Of a DNA stretch of 64,000 bases, positions 18,705-28,161 are shown piece by piece (the stretch's first letter is position 1; every line of letters starts with the position of its first letter). The DNA lies in assembly GCA_016222805.1 (NCBI GenBank), contig JACRQG010000022.1, positions 149,099-213,098 on the forward strand. The letters run 5' to 3'. The notes below the pieces were generated by a model. It was not told where the DNA came from and searched no databases. It was given only the letters and a program-made list of their open reading frames with translations. The DNA is from Verrucomicrobiota bacterium. GTDB lineage: Bacteria > Verrucomicrobiota > Verrucomicrobiia > Opitutales > Opitutaceae. A program made the position numbers and the translations under genes.

Positions 18705-21314
18705 TCAGCCCAGCAGACCGCGCAGGGCCCGCTCCAGCGAGGTGCGGGAGAACGGCTTGCCCAGGAAGCGGATCCTCCCGGCGCCACCCAGCCGCTGCAC
18801 GAGTTCCTCGTCGGTGTGTCCGCTGATCAGCAGCACGCGCACGTCCGGCAGCACCGTGCGCAACTCCGCCAGGGTCTGCTCCCCGTTCTTCCCCGGCATC
18901 AGGAGATCCAATACGACGAGATCGAACCGCGCCGGCTCCGCCCGGAAGAGCTCCACCGCCGCGCGCCCGTCCGCCGCCTCCACCGGCAGGAAGCCAAAGC
19001 CCCGCAGCATCTCGCACATCACCTCCCGGACCTGCGGTTCGTCATCGACGACCAGGGCACCGCCGCGGTGGCGCCACTGCCCCGCGCCAGCGCTCACCGG
19101 TGCTCCTCCCCGGGAGGGCGCCGGTCCGCTGGAGGGTGGCAGCAGGAGGCGGAAGGTCGAACCCCGCCCGGGGCTGCTGTCGACACACAAGGCGCCTCCG
19201 TGCCCCCGCACGATTCCCAGCACCGCCGCGAGACCGAGTCCCCGGCCGGAAAACTTGGTGGTGAAGAAGGGATCGAAGATCTTGGCGCGAACCTCCGGGG
19301 TCATCCCCACGCCATTGTCCACCACCTCGAGGCACACGTAGTCGCCGACCGGGAGGCTGGTTCCGACGACACACCGCAGGCAGTCCTCCGTCCCGACCCG
19401 CGCGAGGCTGGTCCGAATCACCACCTCGCCTTCCCGCCCGGCGACCGCGTCGGTGGCATTCAGCACGAGGTTCATCACGATCTGGCGGATCTGGGTCGCG
19501 TCCGCCGACACCGCCGGCAGCCCGCGCGCGAGGTCGAGCCGCAGTTGCCCGGCCCGGGCGATGGACACCTTCAGCAGCGGCACGAGTTCCTCGGTGAGGG
19601 CGGAGAGGTCCACGAGCTCGATCACGAGCCGGCCCTTGCCGGCATAGGCCAGCAATTGGCGGCAGAGCTCCGACGCCCGCATCGCCGCCGACTCAATCGC
19701 CTGGAGTTTCGCCTCGGTCGCATGCCCGGCCGGCAGGGCGAGGCGGGCCAGCTCGGCGCTGCCCAGCACGGTGCTCAGCAGGTTGTTGAAGTCATGGGCG
19801 ATGCTGCCCGCCAGCAAGCCGAGGCTCTCCAGTTTCTGCCCTTCCAGGAGCTTGCGCTCGAGTGCCAGCCGGTCCGCCTCCGCCTGCTTCTGCGCGGTGA
19901 TGTCGATCGCCAGCCCCTCGAAGACCGGCGGCTGACCGTCGACATAGACCCCGCGCCCCCGCGACAGGAGCCAGCGCTCGGCCCCGGCGCGGGTGCGGAT
20001 GCGGTACTCGACCTCGAATTCGCGGCGCTCGGCGAGGGCCGCCCGCGTGCCCGTCCGCACGCGCGCCACATCCTCGGGATGCACCAGATCCCTCAGGTGC
20101 ACGCGCCCGGAGAGAAAATCCGCCGGCGGGTACCCGGTCAGCCGCAGCACGCCCTCGCTGATGAAGGCGATGGCAAAAGTGTCGGCGTATTCACCGCGAA
20201 ACGCCATCCCTGGCAGCGCGTGCATGAGATGGGCGAGCTGCCGGCGGCTTTCGCTGAGCTCGACCGTGCGCAGCTTTACCTCCCCCTCGATCGAACGGGT
20301 GCGCCGCAGGTGCGTCCCGAGGAAGAACGCGCCGAAGAACGTCGCCGCCAGGCCCGCGACGAGCCCCACCAGAGGCGAGTCCACCTGCCAGCGGGCCGGC
20401 TCCTCCGCCCGGCGGTAGAGCAGGCTCCAGCGGCGTCCGGCCACCGTGAGCGGCACCTCGCGGTGCGGCCGCCGCCGGAACTCCTCTTCCGTGGGTGGCG
20501 GCCGGCCGCTCTCGTGTCCAAGATGGCAGTACAAGACCCGTCGATCCGCCTGCGGAGCCGCTCCATCCAGGAACATCACGTCGAGGGGTGAGCCCGGCAG
20601 CATGTTCCAGGGCTGGTTCAGCAGGTCCGCGACCCGAAACACCCCGAGCAGGAAGCCGTCCACCCGGCCGGGCGTGCCAGGCACCGGGCAGACCATGACC
20701 AGGCCGTCATTCGGGCCGGACTCGTAAACCAGCTTCAGCTTGCCGCTCAGCGCGAGGTCCCCGCTGGCCGCCGCCGCCCCGAAGATCGCCCGCAAGGGGC
20801 TCGCGGCGGCGTCCGAACCGAGGACGTGCCGGTTGGCATCGAGGGGTTCGGCCAGCTGCATCGGAAAATACTCCGACCGGGGGAGCGCCACCACGTCGAT
20901 CCTGCCGGTCGCACGCTCGCGGATGCGCCCGATCTTCCCCAGCAGGGCCGCGTGCGCCCGCTCCCAGTCCGCCCGGTTCTCCGCCGCCACCCGTGGCGCC
21001 CACTGCATGCCGAGAAAGCCCGGGTGGCGTTCAAACTGGCCCCGCGCCACGGCGCCGAACTTCGCCTGGTCGATCTCCCGGCCATGCGCCATGAAGACGC
21101 GCATCGCGAGCAGGCAGTCCTCATAGCCCGCCAGCGTCTGCCGGATGAACGCATGCCGCGCCTCGATCTGCCGCGAGAACGCGAGCTCGTTCTGCGACGC
21201 CTCCGCGACCTCCGCGCTCCGCCACAGCCAAACCGACAGCCCGGCGCCAACCACCACCGCCAGGCCGATGACCAGGGCATCGAACCTGGAAGCAGTGGGA
21301 GCGGGGACTGCCAT
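18705..21314 (-). CDS. hybrid sensor histidine kinase (CHASE-PAS-HK-REC)
   Basis: An 869-aa membrane kinase. A transmembrane helix at residues 12-30 is followed by a periplasmic CHASE-type sensor (residues ~45-270), a second helix near 305, a PAS domain (~345-470), and a HisKA domain with the phospho-accepting His in GSIAHDFNNLLS near 506. The ATPase domain has DNGVGM and GRGLGLA boxes, and a C-terminal receiver has its Asp in LVVLDLLMPG near 801. ATG 21314 was chosen because the upstream open frame only overlaps glyA antisense-like sequence. It lies 32 bp after glyA. No separate DNA-binding partner is adjacent, so the output is unknown. Confidence 0.87.
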   Translation of the reverse strand: MAVPAPTASRFDALVIGLAVVVGAGLSVWLWRSAEVAEASQNELAFSRQIEARHAFIRQTLAGYEDCLLAMRVFMAHGREIDQAKFGAVARGQFERHPGFLGMQWAPRVAAENRADWERAHAALLGKIGRIRERATGRIDVVALPRSEYFPMQLAEPLDANRHVLGSDAAASPLRAIFGAAAASGDLALSGKLKLVYESGPNDGLVMVCPVPGTPGRVDGFLLGVFRVADLLNQPWNMLPGSPLDVMFLDGAAPQADRRVLYCHLGHESGRPPPTEEEFRRRPHREVPLTVAGRRWSLLYRRAEEPARWQVDSPLVGLVAGLAATFFGAFFLGTHLRRTRSIEGEVKLRTVELSESRRQLAHLMHALPGMAFRGEYADTFAIAFISEGVLRLTGYPPADFLSGRVHLRDLVHPEDVARVRTGTRAALAERREFEVEYRIRTRAGAERWLLSRGRGVYVDGQPPVFEGLAIDITAQKQAEADRLALERKLLEGQKLESLGLLAGSIAHDFNNLLSTVLGSAELARLALPAGHATEAKLQAIESAAMRASELCRQLLAYAGKGRLVIELVDLSALTEELVPLLKVSIARAGQLRLDLARGLPAVSADATQIRQIVMNLVLNATDAVAGREGEVVIRTSLARVGTEDCLRCVVGTSLPVGDYVCLEVVDNGVGMTPEVRAKIFDPFFTTKFSGRGLGLAAVLGIVRGHGGALCVDSSPGRGSTFRLLLPPSSGPAPSRGGAPVSAGAGQWRHRGGALVVDDEPQVREVMCEMLRGFGFLPVEAADGRAAVELFRAEPARFDLVVLDLLMPGKNGEQTLAELRTVLPDVRVLLISGHTDEELVQRLGGAGRIRFLGKPFSRTSLERALRGLLG

Positions 21315-21346
21315 AGCGGGTTGGCCGGGAAGGCGCCGCCGCGGGA

Positions 21347-22612
21347 TCAGCGATAGGGCAACGGATGCCGCAAGGTGAGGGCCGCCACCCGCTGGCCCAC
21401 CTCGGCGATCACGGCGGCCTCTCCCGGCGTGCCAATCGCCGCCAGCACCGCGTCGATGCAACCGGCGATCTCCTCCATTTCCGCTTCGACGAAGCCGCGC
21501 GTGGTCACGGCCGGGGTGCCCAGGCGGATGCCGGAGGCCTGGAACGGGCTGCGGGTCTCGAACGGCACCGTGTTCTTGTTGCAGGTGATGTGGGCGAGAT
21601 CGAGGGTCTCCTGTGCCTTCTTCGCCGTCAGCTCCGGAAACTTGGTCCGCAGATCGACCAGCATCAGGTGATTGTCGGTTCCCCCGGAGACGATCTTGTA
21701 CCCGCGCCGCAGCATCGCCTCGGCGAGCGCGCGCGCATTCCGCACGCTCTGTTCGGAGTAGGTCTTGAATTCCGGCTTGAGGCATTCCCCGAAGCACACC
21801 GCCTTGGCGGCGATCACGTGCATCAGCGGCCCGCCCTGCCCCCCCGGGAACATCGCCGAGTCGATCGCCTTGGCATGGGCGGTCCGGCAGAGAATCAAGC
21901 CACCCCGCGGCCCGCGCAGCGTCTTGTGCGTGGTGGTGGTGACAAAATCGGCATGTGGCACCGGCGACGGATGCACCCCGGCCGCCACCAGGCCGGCGAT
22001 GTGAGCGATGTCCGCGAACAGCAGGGCGCCCACGCTGCGGGCGATTTCGCCCATGCGCGCGAAGTCGATCACCCGCGAATACGCGCTGGCCCCGACCGTG
22101 ATCATCTTCGGCTGCTCGCGCGCGGCCACCGCCGCCAGTTCGTCGTAATCGATCCGCCCGTTATCCTCGCGCACCCCGTACTGGCAGAAACGGTAGAGCT
22201 TGCCGGAGAAGTTCGCGGGATTGCCGTGGGTGAGGTGACCGCCGTGGCTCAGGTTCATGCCGAGCACCTTGTCACCCGGCTGCAGCATCGCGGTGTAGAC
22301 CGCGAAGTTCGCCTGCGAACCGGAGTGCGGCTGCACATTGGCGTGCTCGGCGCCAAACAGCGCCTTCGCGCGCTCGATCGCCAGGGTCTCCACCTTGTCG
22401 ACCTGTTCGCAGCCTCCGTACCATCGCTTGCCCGGATAGCCCTCGGCGTACTTGTTGGTCAGCACACTGCCCTGCGCCTCCATCACCGCCGGATAGGTGA
22501 AGTTCTCGGACGCGATCAGTTCGATGTGACCTTGCTGGCGCGCGAGTTCGGCCGCGATGGCGGCGTGGACTTCAGGATCAAGCGTGCGGAGTGGAGCGGA
22601 GTTGAGCGGCAT
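21347..22612 (-). CDS. glyA: serine hydroxymethyltransferase
   Basis: A 421-aa PLP enzyme that interconverts serine plus tetrahydrofolate and glycine plus 5,10-methylene-THF in the cytoplasm. Family landmarks are ELIASENF near residue 31, the [16 protein letters not shown] segment, the histidine-rich [10 protein letters not shown] loop, and the PLP lysine in [14 protein letters not shown] near residue 230. Full length with normal ends. It lies 70 bp downstream of a protein-tyrosine phosphatase gene; purD is two further genes up, so folate/purine one-carbon supply is grouped here. Confidence 0.96.
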   Translation of the reverse strand: MPLNSAPLRTLDPEVHAAIAAELARQQGHIELIASENFTYPAVMEAQGSVLTNKYAEGYPGKRWYGGCEQVDKVETLAIERAKALFGAEHANVQPHSGSQANFAVYTAMLQPGDKVLGMNLSHGGHLTHGNPANFSGKLYRFCQYGVREDNGRIDYDELAAVAAREQPKMITVGASAYSRVIDFARMGEIARSVGALLFADIAHIAGLVAAGVHPSPVPHADFVTTTTHKTLRGPRGGLILCRTAHAKAIDSAMFPGGQGGPLMHVIAAKAVCFGECLKPEFKTYSEQSVRNARALAEAMLRRGYKIVSGGTDNHLMLVDLRTKFPELTAKKAQETLDLAHITCNKNTVPFETRSPFQASGIRLGTPAVTTRGFVEAEMEEIAGCIDAVLAAIGTPGEAAVIAEVGQRVAALTLRHPLPYR

Positions 22613-22682
22613 AGGGCGGAGAAAAGGGACCGGGCCCCGATTGCGGGGGCGAGCGCGCGCCGGCGCCAGCTAAAAAACGGCC

Positions 22683-23162
22683 TCACGCCGCCAGGCCGCG
22701 CAGGTACTTCACCAGCGACGGAATGGACTCCACCATCTCGTCCCGGACTGCCTCGTAGAGCGAAAGCGGACCGCCGAATGGGTCCCCAATCTCGCGTTCC
22801 GCGTCGCCAGGGATGAACTCCCGGAAGAGATGCACGTGCCGCGGTGCCGGATCCGCCTGCACCAGGAGCATCGCCCGATGCGATTCGGTCATGCACAACA
22901 CCGCCTTCGCCTGATCCATCATCTCCTGGGTGACGGGCTGGCTGCGGTGCCCGGAAATGTCGATGCCGACCTTCTTCAAGGCTGCGACCGAATTGGCGGA
23001 CACGGCATCGCCCCGCCGCGCGACCACCCCCGCCGAAACGACCTTCCAGGATTTCAGGGGCTCGTCCTCGACCAACAAGGCATGCTGCAACAACGCCGCC
23101 GCCATCGGGCTGCGACAGATGTTGGCGGTGCAAACGACGAGGATCTCCCCGGAGGCGGACAC
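22683..23162 (-). CDS. low-molecular-weight protein-tyrosine phosphatase
   Basis: A 159-aa LMW phosphatase. The P-loop CTANICRS at residues 11-18 supplies the nucleophilic Cys11 and Arg17, and the late general-acid Asp is in the GDPFG segment. Position relative to the P-loop favours the GTG start at 23162; a TTG at 23198 would add 12 residues. In other bacteria such enzymes act on tyrosine kinases of capsule export or on arsenate. No kinase or arsenic gene is next to it, although glycan genes lie elsewhere in the window. Confidence 0.85.
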   Translation of the reverse strand: MSASGEILVVCTANICRSPMAAALLQHALLVEDEPLKSWKVVSAGVVARRGDAVSANSVAALKKVGIDISGHRSQPVTQEMMDQAKAVLCMTESHRAMLLVQADPAPRHVHLFREFIPGDAEREIGDPFGGPLSLYEAVRDEMVESIPSLVKYLRGLAA

Positions 23163-23254
23163 GAGACGGGAGAGGATACGGTTTTTCGCGAAACGCAAAG
23201 CCGGATTCCGTCCGGCGGCGGGCGCAGCGGACGCCGGACCGACCGGCCGGCGGT

Positions 23255-23884
23255 TCAGGGCGGCACCCGCCGCAGGGCGACGAGCGCCCGATGGAGATGC
23301 ACCGCCCGCTGCAAGGCCGCATCCACCACGCTCGACGAGGTCCGCGCGGCGCCGGCTTCCGCCGCCGGGACGCGGTCGCCCGCCTGCGCCAGTCGCCTCT
23401 CGTCGTTGCGCACCTTGTCGGGGTGATCCTGCAACAAGCCGGCCAGGGGAGCGCCCGCGTTCAACGCCTCGTACGCCCGGCGATCCTGGTCCGCCTCCGC
23501 GGCCACGGCGACATCCGGTTCGAAGCCCGGACCCGGAATCCCCACCACGAGCCATCCGGTGCCGGCGTGCGGCTCGCGCAGGACCTGCCGAAGCTCGGCT
23601 GCGGTGTCGCGATTGGCCACGACCAGCACCGGCGTGCGCGGGCTCGCGCGAAACTTGAGCCAGGCCGCCAGCGCCGCCGCCCCGTCGCGCCCGCTGGCCA
23701 CATAGCGCAGATCAATCACCCGCGCGCGGATGCCCGCGGGCGGAGCCGCAGGCAAATCCGCCGGCAGCTCGCGCACCCGCACATATCCCAGGCCCTGTCC
23801 CAGGTCGCGCTCCTCGGCCGCCGCGGTCCGGCCAATCCCGGACCACAGGAGAATCGCCAGCAGGGTTCCCCAGCGTCGAATCAT
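23255..23884 (-). CDS. exported protein of unknown function
   Basis: A 209-aa protein with a signal peptide (MIRRWGTLLAILLWSGIGRT). The mature part has an alternating alpha/beta pattern (IRARVIDLRYVASGRDGAAA, then TPVLVVANRDTAAEL) reminiscent of the enolase-like half of tail-specific proteases, but I see no catalytic motif. Its ATG overlaps the stop of purD by 4 bp (ATGA), implying coupled translation. A longer frame upstream only duplicates purD sequence. Confidence 0.6.
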   Translation of the reverse strand: MIRRWGTLLAILLWSGIGRTAAAEERDLGQGLGYVRVRELPADLPAAPPAGIRARVIDLRYVASGRDGAAALAAWLKFRASPRTPVLVVANRDTAAELRQVLREPHAGTGWLVVGIPGPGFEPDVAVAAEADQDRRAYEALNAGAPLAGLLQDHPDKVRNDERRLAQAGDRVPAAEAGAARTSSSVVDAALQRAVHLHRALVALRRVPP

Positions 23885-25185
23885 CGGCGCTGGAGCTGCC
23901 GGGCTCCGATATCGCGTCGGTAATACTTGCTCGCACACTGCACGCGTTCACAGGCCGCGTACGCGAGATCCGCGGCTTCGCGCAGCGTCGGCGCCAGCGC
24001 GGTCACGCCCAGCACGCGGCCTCCGTTGGTGACGAGGCGTCCGGCGGCATCGACCGCCGTGCCGGCATGGAGGATGGACACCCCGGCGGGCAAGTCGGTC
24101 GGTAGCGTGAGGGGATCCCCTTTGGCGAAGGCCTCCGGATAACCGCGCGCCGCAATCACCACGCACATGGCATGCTCGGGCCGAATTCGCAACGGGGTTC
24201 CCGGCAGCTCCCCTCGCGTGGCCGCCCAAAGCAGCGCGAGCACGTCATCCGCGATCCGCGGCAGCACCACCTGCGTTTCCGGATCTCCAAACCGCGCGTT
24301 GTACTCAATCACCTGCGGACCTTCCGCCGTCAGCATGATCCCGATGAAGAGCGTGCCACAGTAGTTGATCCCTTCGGAGGCGATCGCGCGCACCGACGGA
24401 CCGACAATCTCGGCGTCAATCCGCGCGAGCAGTTCGGGCGTCACGACCTCGGCCGGGGAATAGGTTCCCATTCCGCCGGTATTTGGACCGGTGTCGCCAT
24501 CGCCGATGCGCTTGTGATCCTGGGATGTCGGCAGGATGGCGTACTGCCGCCCCGACACCACGACGAGAAGGGAGGTCTCCTCCCCCACCAGGCAGTCCTC
24601 GATCAGGATCTGCCTCCCCGCGGCCCCGAACCGGCCACCGGCGAGCATGTCGCGCACCGCCGCCTCGGCCTCCGCGAGCGTCTGGGCCACAATCACGCCC
24701 TTCCCCGCCGCCAGTCCGTCCGCCTTGACCACAATCGGCATGCTCCGGCCGCGAAGATAGGCGAGGGCCGGTTCCACCGCGTCAAAAAACGCCGCCGGCG
24801 CGGTCGGGATGCGATGCTTCAGCAGGATTTGCTTCGTGAAGATCTTCGACGCCTCGAGCCGGGCCCCGTCGGCCTTCGGGCCGTAAACGGGGATCCCCGC
24901 CGCGATCAGGCGGTCCGCCAGGCCCAGTGCCAGCGGCACCTCCGGACCGACGACCACAAACTCGATCGCCTCGCGGCGGGCCAGCTCGACCAGGCCGGCG
25001 ACATCGTCCGCCGCCACGGGAAAACAAGGCACGTCCCGCGCAATGCCGGCATTGCCGGGGGCGCAGCAGACCCGCCGGCGCGCGGGGGAGGCGAGCAGCG
25101 CGCGGACCAAGGCGTGTTCGCGGCCGCCGGAACCGACGACGAGGACGGATCGAGGGAGATGCGAGGGAGACACGCGCGAACACAC
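23881..25185 (-). CDS. purD: phosphoribosylamine-glycine ligase
   Basis: A 434-aa ATP-grasp enzyme forming glycinamide ribonucleotide in purine synthesis. Seen: VLVVGSGGREHAL at the N-terminus, VVGPEVPLALGLAD near 78, the ATP-grasp loop KADGLAAGKGVIVA, the GPNTGGMGTYSP segment and EYNARFGDPETQ, all diagnostic of PurD. The start is either GTG 25185 or GTG 25173; the second gives a more typical short N-terminus. It lies 30 bp after the LOG-domain gene on the same strand and is coupled to the exported protein downstream. Confidence 0.95.
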   Translation of the reverse strand: MCSRVSPSHLPRSVLVVGSGGREHALVRALLASPARRRVCCAPGNAGIARDVPCFPVAADDVAGLVELARREAIEFVVVGPEVPLALGLADRLIAAGIPVYGPKADGARLEASKIFTKQILLKHRIPTAPAAFFDAVEPALAYLRGRSMPIVVKADGLAAGKGVIVAQTLAEAEAAVRDMLAGGRFGAAGRQILIEDCLVGEETSLLVVVSGRQYAILPTSQDHKRIGDGDTGPNTGGMGTYSPAEVVTPELLARIDAEIVGPSVRAIASEGINYCGTLFIGIMLTAEGPQVIEYNARFGDPETQVVLPRIADDVLALLWAATRGELPGTPLRIRPEHAMCVVIAARGYPEAFAKGDPLTLPTDLPAGVSILHAGTAVDAAGRLVTNGGRVLGVTALAPTLREAADLAYAACERVQCASKYYRRDIGARQLQRR

Positions 25186-25215
25186 TCAGAGCCCCGCGCG
25201 CGAGGCAAGGCTCCG

Positions 25216-27126
25216 TTACAGCACCTGCAGTTTCTTGCGATAGAAGGCCACGACCTCGTCCGGATCGTCGGTGAAGAGGATGTAGTCCGCCATCCACGCC
25301 GGCGCGCGCCGCGACTGAATCATCGTGTGGAGCTGGTTGCGCAGATCGCGCCAGAATTCCGCGTTGAAAAACACGTACGGGATGCGCGGACGGATGCCGA
25401 GCTTGAGGTTGCAGAGCTCGATGCCGACCTCCTCGAGGGTGCCCACACCGCCGACGTTGAAGACGCAAAAATCCGCCGCCTCGAACCACTTCTGCCGGAA
25501 GTGCCGGGACGACTCCTGGAAGGTGTTGAAGAAGTCCACGCCGAGTTCGGGCGGCTGCGCCTCGAGTTCCAGGAAGCACGCGCCGGTCAGCGCCCCCTTG
25601 GCCCGCGCCTGCTCGGTGGCGAGTCGCATGACGCCGCCGCCGCCGCCGGTGAGCACGCCGAGGTTGTGCCCGATGAACGACGTCAGCTTGTCGACCAGGG
25701 TGGCGATCCGGTCCGTGTCCTTCTGGTCGAGCCCGATGGCCGAACCGTAGAACGCCAGGATCGTCGACTCCTGGAACTTCCGCGCCACCTCCTCGCGCAC
25801 AAAGAACCCATGGTCGCGCTTGTAGGTGTGCAGGTAGAGATCCTTGGTGAGTTCGTCGTACCAGTAGACCTGGATTCCAATCGAGCTGAGGGTGTCGAGC
25901 CGCCCATGGGCGTGGCTGGAGAAGAAGTAGCCGTGGGTGCGGGAGGCCTTGCGGAAGATTACCCGGCGCAACTTCACCTGCGGCAGATGGGAGAGGAGTT
26001 CGATCTGCTCCGCCAGGTTGGGGAAGACTTCGAGAATGAGCGTGTCGGCGTTCTCCGGCGCCGCTTCGAGGGCCTGCAACACGGTGCGGTGACCGACCGG
26101 GCAGGCGTCGCTCTCCAGCACCTTGCGGAGGTCGTCGTTGGCGCGCAGCACCACCGCCGGGTTCTCCATCGAGCCGCTGACGCCCCGCAGGGCGACCGTC
26201 TTGGTGCGCGGCATCGTCTCGCCATTGTCGCGCGGGGGATTCTGGTCGAGGCACTTGAAGACGCCCGTGGCCGTCGCGAGCAGGCGGGTGCGTTTCTTCG
26301 CCAGCGTCTTGAGCTCGGGGTCCTCGATTTCCGGCGACCGGAACACGTCCACCGATACCACCGGATTCACCACCGGCTGGTCGCCGGGGTTGTAGATTTC
26401 GAGCATGATGTTTGTCCCGAAGGTCTTCACCGGATCGAGCAGCACCGCGCTGGTGTGGATGCCGAAGTTGCCCGCCCCCTGGTTGAGCACGACGAAGTGC
26501 TCCTTCAGGTACATCGAGCAGCTCGTGAGGATGCCGGAACGCGGCGGAATCGTCAGCGGCGCCGCGTCGTGGCGAATCTGCACGCGGTCCAGGTAATTCC
26601 GGCCGGCGTGCCCGCTCACCACCCGCTCGAAATCCGGCCGCTGCAGCTTCGGGCTGAGGGTGTAGCTGAGGTGGTGGGGAGTCAGGAAGACGCGTCCCTG
26701 CGAATCGATGCTGATCGTGTTGGGCAGCTTGACGCGGTTCTCCTTCAGCGCCTCCCAGATTTCCGCGGTCGAGAGCTTCGCGGCGGCGGGCGCGAAGTAG
26801 AGGCGCCCCACCGGCGCCCCCACCCGCATGAGCTTCTTCCAGTAGGGGGCGTGGGGAAAGCTGGAATCGAAGATGAAGGCGTCGGCCTGCAGTTCGAGCC
26901 GGTTGCCCTCGACGTGGGGCTGGCCGTGGATCTGCATCTCGATCCCGATGCGCGCCAGGGAGCTGCGCTCGGAAAACCGCAGGTCGGCCAGGTGCGCCTT
27001 CAGGAACTCAAACTCCACCGGGTGGCGCGGCCAGAAGGCCAGCGTGAGCGTGACGGAGCGCTCGTCCTTGTTCTTCACCGTCAGGATCTGGCCATCCGGG
27101 CTCGTCCAGAATTGTTCGGGGTTCAT
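25216..27126 (-). CDS. LOG-family Rossmann protein with large N-terminal domain
   Basis: A 636-aa protein. The C-terminal ~220 residues match the LOG/'lysine decarboxylase-like' nucleotide-binding fold: GHNLGVLTGGGGGVMR for the phosphate, and VGGVGTLEEVG near residue 560, where the family has PGGxGTxxE (the first Pro is replaced by Val). Canonical LOG proteins of ~190 aa release cytokinin-type bases from nucleotides. The first ~390 residues are an extension that I do not recognise. ATG 27126 starts at the first structured segment. It probably heads the minus-strand run to 16054. Confidence 0.72.
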   Translation of the reverse strand: MNPEQFWTSPDGQILTVKNKDERSVTLTLAFWPRHPVEFEFLKAHLADLRFSERSSLARIGIEMQIHGQPHVEGNRLELQADAFIFDSSFPHAPYWKKLMRVGAPVGRLYFAPAAAKLSTAEIWEALKENRVKLPNTISIDSQGRVFLTPHHLSYTLSPKLQRPDFERVVSGHAGRNYLDRVQIRHDAAPLTIPPRSGILTSCSMYLKEHFVVLNQGAGNFGIHTSAVLLDPVKTFGTNIMLEIYNPGDQPVVNPVVSVDVFRSPEIEDPELKTLAKKRTRLLATATGVFKCLDQNPPRDNGETMPRTKTVALRGVSGSMENPAVVLRANDDLRKVLESDACPVGHRTVLQALEAAPENADTLILEVFPNLAEQIELLSHLPQVKLRRVIFRKASRTHGYFFSSHAHGRLDTLSSIGIQVYWYDELTKDLYLHTYKRDHGFFVREEVARKFQESTILAFYGSAIGLDQKDTDRIATLVDKLTSFIGHNLGVLTGGGGGVMRLATEQARAKGALTGACFLELEAQPPELGVDFFNTFQESSRHFRQKWFEAADFCVFNVGGVGTLEEVGIELCNLKLGIRPRIPYVFFNAEFWRDLRNQLHTMIQSRRAPAWMADYILFTDDPDEVVAFYRKKLQVL

Positions 27127-27274
27127 GTGTGTAAGGGGTGCACTGATGCCCGAACCGCCGGGGCGAGACAAGCGGGGAGATCGGGATTGCCTTCCCTCCG
27201 GGGGGGTGCCACTCGTTGCCGCTTTTATGGTCCCGTTTCGGCGGGGCCAGTCCCACCCAGTCGTCCCTTCCCTC

Positions 27275-28042
27275 ATGAAACTGAAGCATCTCCTCACGCT
27301 CTGCCTGCCCATCGCCGGCCTCATTCCGGCGTCCGCCGCGGAGGTCAAAGCCAATCTCCCGGGTCCGGCCGGCCAGGCCGCCGCTCCCGCCAAGCCCGCC
27401 TTCACCGATGCGCAGTTGATCGAGGAGTTCGGCTGGTTCATCGGCAAGCGCGTCGGCCTCACCGAGCTCGAGTTCAGCGCCGCCGAGATCGAGACCTTGA
27501 TCGGTGGCCTCCGCTCCGCCGCCGCGGGCAAGGACTCGCCGTACGAGCTTGAGAAGATCGGGCCGGTGATGGACGACTTCATGCAGAAGAAACAGGCGGC
27601 CTACGTCGCCAAGCTGAAGACGAAGAACCAGGGCGTGAACGCCGAGTTCTTCACCAAGCTGAAGGAGAACAAGGCCGTGGTGGAACTGCCCAGCGGGCTG
27701 CGCTACGAAATCACGCAGGCCGGCACCGGGCCCGCTCCCAAGGCCACGGATACCGTCCGCGTGCATTACGTCGGCAAGCTGATCGACGGTTCCGAATTCG
27801 ACAGCTCGGTCAAGCGCGGCGAACCCGCCGAGTTTCCGCTCGACCAGGTGATTCCCGGCTGGACCGAGGGTATCCAGAAGATGAATAAGGGCGGCAAGAT
27901 CAAGCTCTACGTCCCGCCGCATCTCGCCTACGGCGACGACGGCCGCCCCGGCATTCCTCCCGGCAGCACCCTGATCTTCGACGTCGAGCTCCTCGACATC
28001 AAGGCTCCCGCCGCCGCCGCGCCCCAGCCGGCCAAGAAGTGA
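27275..28042 (+). CDS. FKBP-type peptidyl-prolyl isomerase, exported
   Basis: A 255-aa protein with a Sec signal peptide (residues 1-22, ending ASAAEV). An FKBP N-terminal dimerisation-like helical region (60-140) precedes an FKBP domain from ~150. The latter has VRVHYVGKLIDGSEFDSS, FPLDQVIPGW and PPHLAYGDDG, the conserved active-site aromatic and hydrophobic positions. This is the Mip/FkpA layout, a periplasmic folding catalyst. ATG 27275 begins the signal peptide. It is divergent from the LOG gene (148-bp gap), and a strong terminator follows at 28072. Confidence 0.92.
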   Translation: MKLKHLLTLCLPIAGLIPASAAEVKANLPGPAGQAAAPAKPAFTDAQLIEEFGWFIGKRVGLTELEFSAAEIETLIGGLRSAAAGKDSPYELEKIGPVMDDFMQKKQAAYVAKLKTKNQGVNAEFFTKLKENKAVVELPSGLRYEITQAGTGPAPKATDTVRVHYVGKLIDGSEFDSSVKRGEPAEFPLDQVIPGWTEGIQKMNKGGKIKLYVPPHLAYGDDGRPGIPPGSTLIFDVELLDIKAPAAAAPQPAKK

Positions 28043-28071
28043 CTTCGGATCGCGGCCCCCGCCTCCGCTTC

Positions 28072-28100
28072 GCCCCCGCTTCCCGCGGGGGCTTTTTTTT
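28072..28100 (+). terminator. intrinsic terminator
   Basis: A perfect GCCCCCGC/GCGGGGGC 8-bp stem (28072-28079 with 28085-28092), a 5-nt loop, then eight consecutive T. It lies 30 bp after the FKBP stop and should end that transcript. Confidence 0.93.
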
Positions 28101-28161
28101 GCCTGCCGCGCGCCTTGCGCTTCGCGCTTTCCTTTGCCCCGCTTCGCTGCTCTCTCCTGCC

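Noticed and set aside
17574..20591. A 1005-aa plus-strand open frame across the MFS and histidine kinase genes
   Set aside because: It runs antisense through two convincing genes, is rich in Arg/Gln/Pro and shows no domain; it is a shadow frame.
24172..27552. A 1126-aa plus-strand open frame over purD and the LOG-type gene
   Set aside because: Same reasoning: antisense to two recognisable genes and without any protein-like motif.
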